From a virus: DNA of 54,066 nt. Positions 40,201 through 46,700 of the stretch are shown here, one piece after another. Location: the IMG/VR virus record IMGVR_UViG_3300042519_001321, positions 1-54,066 of that record, one strand, 5' to 3'. The notes under the pieces are model-generated. The model made no database searches. It saw only the letters and a list, made by a program, of their open reading frames with translations, and was not told where the DNA came from. Position 1 is the first letter of the stretch; every line of letters begins with the position of its first letter. The position numbers and the translations under genes are program-made.

Positions 40201-43200
40201 AATAAATTCGTTTGAAAGACCGTTAGTGTCGAATAATGTGTAATATGCACTGATTTCTTTCTTTAATCGTGCTTTATATTTCATGTATTCTTCAGCATTA
40301 AATCTAATAGCATCTACTAGATTATGTGGTTGATCGTCTAACAGCAATGCACCCAAAATTACGTCTTGATCGGTAACAACAATATCTGTAGCGTATGCTA
40401 CATCTTTGGGTGTACTTGAGAAATTATTAACTTGTAGCGCATCGCCTTCAAAACCTACTTGATGCTCCATGTAGTTTTTAAAGTGTTGTGTAAACTCAGG
40501 CGATGATGTAGCTGTTATTTCTTCGTTAGTAACATTGGTTTTCCAACTTAAAGGTAGTTCAAATTTACTAATAGCTTTGTCACTTACTATCAATTGACCT
40601 GCGTTAGAAAACGCACTGATTTCAATAAAATCACCGTTTGCAAAGTCGAATCTATCGAATACTACATAACCGTCGTTGAATACTCCGTACTGCCAATCGG
40701 TTCGTTTAATACCATTTACATATACATCGACATCGTAACTGTTATCTGACTTTAGATCTGGCACGCATCCAATCCAAAATTCTCTACGAGCATTATCAAT
40801 ATCAAATCGGTCAATAGTATAAGTTGATACTAATCGCTGACGTGCAGGGCGATCTGACGGTACCATCATTGACAGTAATTCATGCTCACCATTGAGCTCT
40901 AACTTATAGAATTTATATCCTTCTGTGCTTATTTGATTTCCACCAAATGGTTGATATGTATGTGAATATTTTGCTTGTGACATATCGACAGTAAATTCGA
41001 TCTCACTGCTTGCTTTAAATCCAATCCACGAAAGCGGGAATCCTAACACATTATCATCGGCACCGGTACCTAATGTGTATGAGAAGATTTTATTGCCTTC
41101 AAAATTATTATTAGGATACTTGCCGTTGTCACCTAAGTAGTCGCCTGCTGTATCATATAAGTTAAACAGCGGTGCTTGATTGGTACTTACTTTTCTTTGG
41201 CATAGTTCTAAACCGGTAGGCGTAAATCTATATTCTGTACCAATATTTTCAGCACCAGAACGAACTAAGATTACATCATCGACGCTTAATTCCCAAGGCA
41301 CAAAGTTAAAATCACCATCTACTGCACCGATCGGATTTAATTCTGGGTGCGGTGCTCTAACAACAGCAATTGTTTCTGAGTCTAAATCTGTAAACGCAAC
41401 ATAAACATATTTTGCGACATCTGATTGCTCATTTGGGAAAATAATACTTTGACGTTCGATCGGTGTGCTGTCAATCAACAATCCTGTTGGTTTCCCGCGA
41501 ACTTCATCAATAGTATATTGCGTACATGCAACTATTACACTGCCAGCACCACGCTTACCGTGATTATATAGTTCTAGGCTGCGATCGAATTCGATGATTG
41601 GTCGTTCTGCACGGAAACGTCTATTTGGCAACTGCATACCAGCATCTTTGAAGTTATCTCGGTGATACCAAAAGTTGATTGTGCTCCAAATATTTTTGTT
41701 TTCAGCCCCACGCTGTATTGTTAGATATTCTGGTGGGCTCGCATTTAATCCTGCGTCCCATAGTGAGTCGCCATCAAATTCGTCGTCGTCTAAATCATTT
41801 CTATCGTATGACCATCGGCCGCCCATTAAGTAGTATTCACCGTTAGCAGGATTAATACCTAAACGTGATCCTGCAGGATAACCTGTAAACTGTGTAGTGG
41901 TTGCAAGTGTTTGCGCTTTGTTAACCGTCCATGTGCTGCCTGATCCTGATACAATAATAGTATGCGGCAATATGCCCGATGCTGAAAGAACCATTCCTAC
42001 TTTAACTGTTCCGCCGCCATCTAAGTCAACTACAGATAGTGTAGTGCCAGAAATAGTTAAGTTTCCTATTACAGGAGTTCCTTCCCATTCGTAGTTTACT
42101 TCTGCAATGAAATCTCTGCCAGCAAAAGTTAGTGCCGGATCTGCTGTTACAACATCACGTTCCAACTCAACTGCATTTGAAAGTACTACTGTTGGCTTAA
42201 CCGTAAATGTTTCAGGGAATGTGTGCGGGGTGTTGTTTGCAACATCAACCCTATAAGTTCCTGTACTACCAGCTGAACCAGTAAGTTGTGAAACGATCTT
42301 AGTTTTGTAAACAATATCGTCATGATGTAACATCATACCTGCTGCTAATGAACCATCATTTACTGCTGTCACAGTAAATGTGGTCGATTTCTTAATAAAG
42401 CCTTGACTATTATTTCCAGTGTCACCTGGAGATGAAGTTACAACATTACCAAGTTCTTTTAGTTGGAATCTGTTAGAGTCAACAACTAATACTTGATATC
42501 TTCCGCCGATAAGAATGTTACTAATAGGTGTGCTGCCACCGGCGTCATAAACAACTTCGTCATCGGTAGTTAGTCCGTGATTTGGATATGTAAATGTTCC
42601 TGTTGTGGGGTTTACATTTGCGGTAGGAACTGTTAAGTATGTACCAAAATAACCTTCTACTTCTGCACCGTTAAATTTTGCAGATACTATGCCGCTGGCA
42701 ACGCCATTAACGCTTTGACTAACTCTAACATTAGCAGGATCAGTTGTTAAGAAAATATCTGCTGTAACAACTACATTACTACTACTAGTAAAAGTGTTTG
42801 CAGTGTCAATATCATATGCAATATTAATATCTGTTAGTTCAACTCCTACAAAACCGGTGTATCCCTGACCTGGGTCACTGACTGGGATGCTTGTGATCGC
42901 ACCGTTTGCAGCAACGTTCGCTGTTGCTACTGCAACATTGACGTTAGAACCTGTTATGCTAACTGTTGGATTTACATACCCAATGCCCTGACTTACAACT
43001 GTGACGCTAGAAACATTACCAGCTTGGTGTGCAATATCTGGATGATTAAGAGGGAAGTATGATCCGTCGTACGGTGCATCTACAGGTGTAGAAAACACAG
43101 TTTGGAATTGGTTACGTCTCGGAACAAAATAAATGCCTTGGCCTACACCTTGTACAATATAGTCAATCTCTAATTCGCTACTAGGAATTACATACTGACC

Positions 43201-43740
43201 TGTAAAACGAATAACCATGCCACTTCTAAATGGCTTACCACCAACAGGTGTATAATATTTTTTGCCTACTATATCACGATCAATATCAATCGGATTTTCT
43301 AGCGTCCCTGCAACAGGAATAACTGTCGGGCCATCTGGAAACCAGTAATATTCCTGATAGTTAACAAACTTATCAATCTCAATAGGTGGTACAAAGCTGT
43401 TAAAGTTTGCACCAAAAATTTTGTTTTGGTTGGAAGTATCAACACCATATGTAGATAAAATATCAATTAACTCGTCAAAGAAAATAAAGTCTTCGCTTTC
43501 TTTGGTTGTGTAATTAATAGTGTTTACCACCGGAGATAATGCATAACGTGCTTTATCATTATTGGGCTCTGCTATGTACCCAGCGATGCCCACATCTGCG
43601 CTCGATTTAGAACCTATATATCCCGATACTACTTCTACGTTTGCTTTACTAAACAGTTGCTCTACAGTGCTTTCAAAAAAGTTTTTGATTGCTGTAGTTT
43701 GTAGTACTACCGGAAGTTTTTTATAGATTTTATTGCTCAT
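22285..43740 (-). CDS. Giant multidomain baseplate/tail protein (7151 residues) with YHYH and PA14-like domains
   Basis: One uninterrupted frame of 21.5 kb encodes about 0.8 MDa of protein. It lies where T4 has gene 7, next to gp25 and gp6, so it is probably a baseplate wedge or tail-tip protein. Visible parts: an N-terminal start SNKIYKKLPVVLQTTAIKNF; beta-rich repeats; a YHYH domain near residues 1634-1735 with GLFHYHAI at about 1684; a hydrophobic glycine-rich segment at about 4504-4577 ending in GALFGKKKK; a PA14-like domain at about 4636-4760 (SGTYNFEMESDDGSWLW); and a C-terminal third with WNYRG- and YYYYWVQN-like tyrosine/tryptophan-rich blocks. Recurrent units with GxGY occur at several sites. 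T4 gp7 has 1032 residues, so this is about seven times longer. The function as an adhesin is an inference. Confidence 0.9.
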   Translation of the reverse strand: MSNKIYKKLPVVLQTTAIKNFFESTVEQLFSKANVEVVSGYIGSKSSADVGIAGYIAEPNNDKARYALSPVVNTINYTTKESEDFIFFDELIDILSTYGVDTSNQNKIFGANFNSFVPPIEIDKFVNYQEYYWFPDGPTVIPVAGTLENPIDIDRDIVGKKYYTPVGGKPFRSGMVIRFTGQYVIPSSELEIDYIVQGVGQGIYFVPRRNQFQTVFSTPVDAPYDGSYFPLNHPDIAHQAGNVSSVTVVSQGIGYVNPTVSITGSNVNVAVATANVAANGAITSIPVSDPGQGYTGFVGVELTDINIAYDIDTANTFTSSSNVVVTADIFLTTDPANVRVSQSVNGVASGIVSAKFNGAEVEGYFGTYLTVPTANVNPTTGTFTYPNHGLTTDDEVVYDAGGSTPISNILIGGRYQVLVVDSNRFQLKELGNVVTSSPGDTGNNSQGFIKKSTTFTVTAVNDGSLAAGMMLHHDDIVYKTKIVSQLTGSAGSTGTYRVDVANNTPHTFPETFTVKPTVVLSNAVELERDVVTADPALTFAGRDFIAEVNYEWEGTPVIGNLTISGTTLSVVDLDGGGTVKVGMVLSASGILPHTIIVSGSGSTWTVNKAQTLATTTQFTGYPAGSRLGINPANGEYYLMGGRWSYDRNDLDDDEFDGDSLWDAGLNASPPEYLTIQRGAENKNIWSTINFWYHRDNFKDAGMQLPNRRFRAERPIIEFDRSLELYNHGKRGAGSVIVACTQYTIDEVRGKPTGLLIDSTPIERQSIIFPNEQSDVAKYVYVAFTDLDSETIAVVRAPHPELNPIGAVDGDFNFVPWELSVDDVILVRSGAENIGTEYRFTPTGLELCQRKVSTNQAPLFNLYDTAGDYLGDNGKYPNNNFEGNKIFSYTLGTGADDNVLGFPLSWIGFKASSEIEFTVDMSQAKYSHTYQPFGGNQISTEGYKFYKLELNGEHELLSMMVPSDRPARQRLVSTYTIDRFDIDNARREFWIGCVPDLKSDNSYDVDVYVNGIKRTDWQYGVFNDGYVVFDRFDFANGDFIEISAFSNAGQLIVSDKAISKFELPLSWKTNVTNEEITATSSPEFTQHFKNYMEHQVGFEGDALQVNNFSSTPKDVAYATDIVVTDQDVILGALLLDDQPHNLVDAIRFNAEEYMKYKARLKKEISAYYTLFDTNGLSNEFILEKVLQNITSFNVGREVFNRTYVIPYGDNYLEERFEINDVNTTEFVSANFTDLNKIENSLLVYHVNADTFETTLLNVDKDYTITSFNPITVVLTSSVSVDLDDEIVLKLYNDERDSAQCPPTPSMLGMYPLSEPRIEIDNSFQTPIRVLVGHDGSKTTLSGDRRDDILLEFEKRVFNSAKAEFREANALPELNIYTLKPGAFRETGYDTTEWSSLMRYYFSNWALTQKIDFVTNEFYSDSNEWTWNYRGNTNLPGHWRGWYEHYYDTVRPHTHPWEMLAFFEKPLWWDNQYGTDYSSANTAMWDDLEEGIIRSGTRENLTADAYLINNPYRREGLHRVLPVDANGELITPKDIITTGTTTKTSIWSNSRANVTVGNFHTSSSLKSNTLLTVNGLNVTYSNSNIYIAGRNITNHNVDVETNAVGFGPIQEQDVSYNIPNVNLNLVSSSPTAMPNYAVAVLVNGVSLYTPKSIKSWDDRGVWHYNNGTIDDYNELATFSHSTVGGLFHYHAITPDVVGLTAGVVEEDGALKWDSTTHSPIVGWAFDGLPIYGPYGYTNPEDITSDIVNIKSPWALRQGTRSVAPGGAYTGMFVEDYEIDATKSGQPGYTNQFNLRYGFTPDSPTTKIRYYVVTVDNTGKPMFPYAIGGGYATHSSSTKTWAGQYYAAAQDLSNNTLSSGSVVAATPALTSTLQITFGTTDARNDSWKFGDGAPAENAWKYSEVYPFAVTEALLLARPGKFATEFADPTKLYRPAANKKYKLSVNTNYPWIFTSATDFEIHGDKDVNGNFITNIGYTQFINSWLRFQGLSPESDFITKVRSLNTKLGHRMSGFIDKDTMTLRTDQYSNEGSATSLIIPHENITVNIHGSPYKSRNFYSGVIIEKTSEGYKVRGYDKNLGYFNTLQSDKNKGRERISVGGSPAQFVDYSQNTTYKDGTIIRYKGAYYSARETFKTGTTFDAAKWRRLGALPQIGAATGTLYQQTTGTIIKVDYETVYDNTEDLFDFLISLGRYHESQGYTFGNFDETIGEVRDWAYAAKQLLFWTTGVWEIGNTLELSPMANKVTFVAPRGFIAKINRTDRSQFNIVNQNGVAINPTDCEIVRQDNTIEIVPPEGEQIYGVVLFTKEIEHAFVIDNVTQFNDVIFNPVINQGHTRLKIKATRTAGWDGRFLSQGFVIEGDSLKPNLDNMAESLGRYHELGFIPVEKQLYEASRAVFGFEQKQYLTELDIIDDQQYDFYTGMLQSKGTTTSLERIGTIVPALSRSPASEINVYDEWALRVADFGDTNQDQAIELKFDKIDQVQDPQLFTLAFPEDTTNIVEKIEVLERKHKYFNVPQIIISAPVQSNGVRATAAATLNSAGELGAITVTNPGSGYGEIVGVTVIAGEIVVDLEETAFETVRAYSTEYVSTSSASLTGNLTITDFSGSSNVTTTVNLSTGISNINSLVNAINSANAGVTAIAIRSDVLDGGNATVDKYTLELRGNGFTINSASANLHLNSAVNVYQNGVNYTNTVGSGYRYEPRQRYGFEVANNTVKADVTVSVNNSVLGAASWDYDAGDRWQITTAAVADQNNPLTVLLNTGLVNGNTTIANENYTTISNNNYPFVDVYVNGVLIQNSPEEIVYTLTASTVEFANISLLPTSVLTSLPNPATKTSRFVLASQSNVFVVEKGTIDFTNAYKGDITGSTLNIKVETHDHIAIKLGTRRNYEITPDATDDDIILIDIDDSSRFLRKPTGSRENNLWPTLTNVDSYGLTTEKYPTIPNAGYVNPANVNFMAYDIASLPDLFDTNIIIKPAGGSLIHMAEDESKNWNVYRLQSIGSRTSFVENKPGSNEAVLYTDRSLFAYLDTNLIGNDNTSKYMDYYLTLKNANVSDSVVIWTNETIVQQKKALIKDPQPPKMIEARIKSIGPHPESLITIQNILPVSSKVYRGATASASSPSNVVTISGITNSDIRNGDAVQLVAGESTDYTFNANVTFNSVGNVTVSSANITFVTAPSFVTLLCDGDSTANGNIYYVKSKNVSANTFVIESDYFEDANVVSGLGNVRYITSTFVSYGNISNHYVASNATTNAFTIELPGVIEKTATFNGSITGTVLTVNAVTGGIIERGMRLSGAGIAADTVITSGSNLSWLVSNSQTVGNVTITATRPNVIDVRHMNLTKLVTSSAHNLNPGDVVKVYANAWTGAYSIVSAPEANTVIISSPYTTDDKITGTIVRRGMQIKTTDPHGITKSSVDLNKRVAVHFATPKIYNKVYRITSVGSDTINVLDDFAVNDTTSVYFDVASGFANISANTFTIARRPILAATTVLYASNTQPVMAGDYYINENLSNTTITFKNTILSEDANISTGFVIIREPISTDFRYPVLTTVDHTKVTLNNSVINIGSYNNPEGMIESINRAIRLRRSAVTQDRSGKLNVSFNMLNDFKTPVRIPDTDIKTTASEIHNYGPYVRDEQSLIDLVGNSGSTKVAGEMKISDAVEYRRDPNFDTGPVYVGPLKGMRYTDSNGVMYYWDITLRKYIPNYETISGSSASGLEFELSTNSSISDGSEDSRNNVTDEGNRTIENAVSKPALPRGHTDGANVLKIIPGTAESNPIDPATKAVKWSQYNMDETVVYSSVTYSRWRLKTSEVWQFEVYEAVQNNAGTVYYILVDVVPADLPFAYDYFATVSAYNGFNGLLTETVYYTIGGTDSSAPAGIKWAATRNDRAKNFKYIEIPPVEPAFYVGKQIIPEPFAVKGGNGTDKYANFRFMPEGAVVGSATSDTETIIAILTVGHNSFFMWQPGITPGKWEPAAEGPGLLPGSGGADVAWGFGRGYYSENDNHVPDSLVFGDGATFNSIEDTNPYPGSSGKGWSTRQARFKYGKEFSVYPIQSPDSGYDLFADAIHDPTDTTLTNLRPDEIFVACFWTEPHTYVNQMIGFDYNNPDNDGNPTPVYKDYNGTIARVKYIRLTEIPADAMLRRPIADTGWGGERWRNVISDSVLLPGETVPEGYAGPEGYGAFAPEPTLGGGSTGDDDERPRYDEVRTGVSPRAATQRIGQIGLGAGFGRGTPTPYSAVTLVDERNLTPPAPVLTGGVLSDLPSACDARAPNPVPPRNEIMGACTVRPTVPKTSLLTEKTDAVGVDETHVINIQGKHPFLLIFDFSYDDGAGTKSVNGITIEQSDTPDFKEVKRYIIDTQTDPSTLAETNGSQIGRYGFDTIPGLNTIIYKPAENALGVLTQRVIENPLNKFASDRAIAARATNATTKKVLGVSGFGFLNRTIDCTQGQYVRITVSKGSANKTGKYALFVRYFADAPNEVDVALNEINVDNCMESPSRAYKEGGIITGYTYTSSRSTSIFASLAGAAAGATILLGGAAALAVAGTGFGLGFAVSAGVLFAPVGVVIAVGAVIGGLLGALFGKKKKPAGAGYFGSWKKKTSTFGANEDNIYFPYSRPTQSMISAGVDGQAYVGGGAKQVQQVRLGALQGGTVTEYSTTEFKGYFLAPKSGTYNFEMESDDGSWLWVSPKDDLSGDEYYKSDGNHPELGNKNYTWQNAIVKNGGLHANRKATGSIYLKGGGLYFVRGIYGNGEKDGNFSVSIKGPDYSGVLQFASRSCPEDDCGKFRAGELTNLDPVMRAVMQRLCPDTATFNPSSTPAGVAPGGGSVAGYGDINVNSELYTGSGRDYAGWNNYRANFSGYSQQGLTGYNFMPASFKTPIRKQVVDPQKYGYSESLDSGRYVNATSQRVTGGFTIPLAKKLTVVSRTSTPLRSYEIVDQPWYRPNTKTLGNLNQTLRNINYAPKRVGTSVTLNGVPVNNITTGADTVDANNGVTITTLNEIPATFATNTNEAVVDLGTTAMVPVEDGLLDTDNITYTRVPTINITPLTYGPNGELVPAGPTAVTNIYRPTPEVLIDSRDLATVPAGTELFFNDARVLFVAGTTPRDIATQIKCNQSGVDAQVQKNPDGIESLKIRSCSDTAIAIKNGCGGGTLKRVGDFHVVRGFEQTTTTTNTESCSSNATVLAPTTGFGGDANSIQTPTASYTLYDCSGNSTIFVPDDEIGIANGAVLPSTTTTTTRSSTYQNGGSGYQIGDRLRLIGGTPTNNTRGPIGSICVNVAGAGYNNPANLRISFGGDNSPGTGAAAEVTSIDETNGSITGVRMLNYGIGYDVKNPPSVTVTDISPRGPGAYLTVDAADLQGLTYYYNNIIEVQNHSVIDNSIIASGSTFYRVVANSIVLGAVTTISAANVSNYTFTNLINDTDALTINVANASLISGKIVEGGVITLLVTGDGTAAGNTVQSYLNNVAFTVDSVSGTTITIKDSYFTANVVSNISVLEFSLREPIESAVATGALRKIADQRMPLVPAELSARVGVVDRNSDIADTTDSNPGDSYAFIKGYKSLAGPLRVAKFIVTGVDDNGAITSLRVIDRGLYKVFPADLTQGIPLEYDYDLLGLPAFANSNNLGIADPSDSNNTPYGQNHPEYGGTGNNSVPPFINGKHPNIIKKSDGTRQSIQYPEFKYDAMLKTWAPYTGSPGAYDPQTSVDIGGQRLAKQYAIVIDPLDPEFGNYATPLRVAGGTGARVFLTADEVPDCSEKGRAKEDLGLPDQIADINVPETLADALNNALTGAGYLPEDITFRPIPTGPGVSKLNLVTGYPSVNIDTNTPGFPEKLGIEIGDYNVGMLCIEAEFVEPNLSDSQLAKEYENLYESGPFGLLSQEDIAKYTTTEALTAQAAPPTILSLLCVDSIKTDGPIIPDPERFNPDLQNTGFGADGGITYVREYYKYDIRNIFGDTVTLQGQNSQNVNVFVFESQRYNNVLDYNNNKIYLSDLEQDGDELANVWIDQYINLDPANISMPDFIPGGWAYLENGTPQRWQTPMVDTNYVKNALMYDPDTGNKTVQFDLWDPFKGVLPGFIQNEIHYIAESDPVNYNNARTNFGLNNVGKVWWDTSTIKYMWYEQGSNRERWVNWGRTFPGSAVTICEWVESRSLPQNWNGNGTPRYPDKYIAERRIDPETGKYVTYYYYWVQNRTIVDSRIKRSLGREFDTETIARYIANPVGYGLSMASFISNESFVLHNVSQHMKEENVIQINVSRNTTSDGIKHTAWKLVRENDNNSIIPDHISEKLIDSLCGENAIGQQVPDFTLSEVERYGIGFRPRQTLFRDITAARRALRTIVNNLLIDLKLETQYSSWDATLPSSLTYLERVNWYEVERVNNRDNTKIRYNNSYKPIFNVGSVGELNTLKNLPDGSVIQVKSATSDRPQLWMYTAPTKDFKLISIKRETLQVKSNVETALTDATLVFELRTLLNILRSPIFNDIGLWNKVFFEMLKYAYAEQPQLSWAFKTSYLYIEKDEEDLIPTVGFRPDNFARIIEYMNEVKPFSAKIREYRDGKRPPIETIGATMVSDFDKPPYIDRELGVVRVLDDFSQNDANIMFVDNAYSNYFSITNKGDSVFRHNNTTLVFDRTNYQLTQFGHNASTTPINLSIARNIANLNQMTEAQITANVQMRAIDKIFKFDSEVRFAFAAEVSTHYNDITAGSNTSITTNATVLYDIINSGNLAVTLNLVKEKVGGGWRGETIDANVFSKVVYGLDPTTTFLTNFGWDTDAWDVYGFDRNVEVTNYEGIFSELTQGNITLRRNNETYEGFDGATFKKVLYGEERPEEMVMLDPLESLIIDVYTSPYASGNTSTTPVTPSAVAVQYRMHQNLFGDTEFIRISSNKTATVTSNVYTYSTEITVDDASVFQTPRPGDPGVIWIGTERVLYERKDGNTFSQLTRGSAGTSVQDHLIKDIYNNDVVITVVEGSEEETFNRLDTNRAVWLEVGSEFYTYETYNVSTVAYANVAYAETGNANSFARANMAVSSANATVGANQLTLTTTANAIALLNQGETVAITANGNLLTAEGTSYTVSYASNVTFFYIKDIDGANNTITVEDDLFMQDGMWDYHAFDIDPLDESIAPVLTGNVIVTLEIPTLNVGANTALSLADVANADYANTESLMKFIHGI

Positions 43741-43755
43741 CTAAATATACACCTT

Positions 43756-46700
43756 TTAACGATCAGCTCTTAATGTTTGTGAACTTATTTTTTCTACTAT
43801 TTCAATGTCTGCTACTGTAGCTGTGCTTGCAAATAACTCGTTTGGCTCTGCTCTTACTGAGAACATATCACCAAATGCGCCCGAAGTGTTTTTAGGAAGA
43901 ATAACAATACTTCCGATTGCACTGCCTAAACGCTGATGGATATATGAGCTTAATTCAGTAAAGTAAAACGTTTCCCCGAACTCCCAATTCTCTGCTTCGA
44001 AGTAGTTATTTATCGCTGTAATTATCTGGGATTTTAATTCGTTATCGCTGATATTATTGCTTAGTTTAACAACTCTAAATTTGGCTTGATATGCCTGTTC
44101 AGCATACGGTCCAAACAATAATTTAAATTTTGCACTGCGATAGACAATGGTATCGCTTGCACTCTTATATTCATTTAGCCCTTCAAATTCGATTGCTAGC
44201 TCAGAGCTCATAGGCTCGAGCGGGAAGTTAGTAACTCCTGGCTGTCTTAAATATGTTTTAACTTGATTATAATAAGAAGTAGTCAACACAATCATCTCAA
44301 CTACGTTACTAATACTCGGATCGATACGCACATCTTTAGGTGCAACATGCTGCCAGCGGATAACTGAATCTTGCTGCAAAGGTTGTGAGGTATCTTGAGT
44401 TGGGCCGCGGCCAACTTTTACAAAGAAGTCGCTGGTTTCAACTAATCTTACACGAGTAATGTTTGTGCTGTCAGGTGTATTTAAATACACTTTATTTTCT
44501 GCCTCAGCATAAACTTTCAATCCTGCTGCTTTACCTTCATCGTTTTCGACTACTGATGCTGTTGCAAAATCTTTTGCAAATAACCAGTTCAATACATCTA
44601 ACGAATAGCCCTTAGCATAACTCTCACTGATTATAGCATTAGCTGAAATGTCAAACCTAATAGTATTTTCTTTTCTAAAATCTGCAATTACACCTTGTGT
44701 AGGTCTATCGTATATATAACCATCAAAATCAGTATAATATTCAAATATCTGAATATTGTTGTCGTATACATATTCTTTAAACTGTAGCGGGCGATCTGGG
44801 ACCATATCACCGTCACTGTCAACAGGGGCAACAATTACTTTCCGAGGGTCAACATAACCATCGTTGTACTTGTATACATCAGATATTTCCCATTCAATTT
44901 CTCTGTCTAGTCTTTCTTTATTTTGTACATAGTCAACAAGGATTTTGTCGCTGCTCACAGCACTGGTTCTATCAGTTGAGTAATGGTACCTGTTTAATTG
45001 TAGATCACTATATATTAAGTTACCAGTCTGTGCAGTTACATTGGCGTTAGCTAAAAACAATCTGCCTGTTACACTAGTATCAACGCTAGACAAGCCAGTT
45101 GTGCCATAGCTATAACAGTTAGCATTGCCGCTGAATACAATCAACGATGTTCCATCATTGGACGGCAACCTATATGTAATATTACCTGTAGCAGGGTCGA
45201 TGATGTTACCACCAAATGTTGTGCTGTTAAAAGGGATAGTAATACGGCTTGGGATTTTATTAATTTGACCTGAGTTGTTTGCAATAGTAACAAATAATGT
45301 TTGTGATTCTAGCTCACCTGTGTCAAACAATGTTGCTAACAACACAGTTGCTTCACTAACATATTGATTACCGGTTGCAGTATCCACTGTATTAGATACA
45401 CTGCCTCTTGGTCGCATTAGACCAAAATTACTTTTCCAGTACACGTTTACATCAAACCATTTTGTATCTCGGGTCTTAAGCACGATCCCAGGATCATACG
45501 TTCTCGGTATGTATGTTGCACCAGTTGAAGTATTTCTCCAACGAAAATCATTTGCGCCTACTTTGTGCCACTCAAACGTGTCATTGTTAAACGGTTTAGC
45601 ATTAATAGTAGTAAATGTAATTTTGTCCTTAGAACTCTTGTTGTTATTGTCAAGCACCTTAACATTTTTAATGTTATAAAACTTAAGATCGTTTTTACTT
45701 TGAACAACATAGTCTTGACCGCGTGAGGTCAAGTTATATCTATAGCTAACTGTGTTAACAGGAAAATATTCCATTAGCAGTAGCCAACTAGAGTCTAGTC
45801 CTTGCCCAGTTGTGTCTTTTTCGTAAGCAACATTAAATGAACCAGTCTTATCTAAATCTTTGTTTGCAATAATATACCACAAGTCTGCATATAGATCGTA
45901 GCCTAAACCAAATGTTCTTCGATTGTTGATTTCGGCTTGAATAGCGTCTGCTTCACTAACCGTAAATAATTTTCTCAACGACACAATAACTTCTGTTGCT
46001 AGCCAGCCGCGGGGAACAGTATCACTTAATGTCCATGGGCCAACACTAGTAACTAGGCCGCTGGCTAGGGCGCCGTTGTTTTCAATGTTAATAATTCTTA
46101 CCCACTTGTAGTCTGACAAGTCGTTTGAGTTAACAAACTTAACCAAGCAGTTTTCTTTAAACATTCTTGTTCGATCATTAATATTCAGCATCACTACCTG
46201 TGTACCCGAACTAAATGTTTCCGTCATATAACCTGTGTCGCCTTGAGCGTCAGCAGGTAATGGTTCCCAACGTATGTTTAAGTTGCTTACAGTAAACTTG
46301 TTTTCCTGGAAGGCGGTCCAATTATTTCTGAGACCATAATAAACAAAATTGTTTATGCGTTGTTTTTTAAGAACTTCCGGTAAAATGCCAACAACCACTT
46401 CGCGCGATGTTGTGTTATCATTAATAACAATAGATTCACTGTCGCTACTATCTTCAACAAATAATATTGCATCCTTAGCAAACGTATCAAGACTTTGATA
46501 CGTACCAGTTGGGTCGTTGATATCTATATAGCGACTATGGCCTGCATGAGTCTTATTGATTGCCTTAAGCTTTAAAATGTTGTTGCTCTGGCTTAATGGA
46601 AACACATTATAGTCTTGAGCAGATACCATTCGGTTCTGTGTATAATAAACTTGTGGTGCTCTACGCTTAATAGCATTTAAACTTTCAGCAGGCAAGCTGT

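Noticed and set aside
44007-44014. GATAAATA on the minus strand near the 3' end of gp6
   Set aside because: It encodes conserved residues of the protein and is 267 bases from the next start codon. It could drive the giant gene, but I do not count it without other support.
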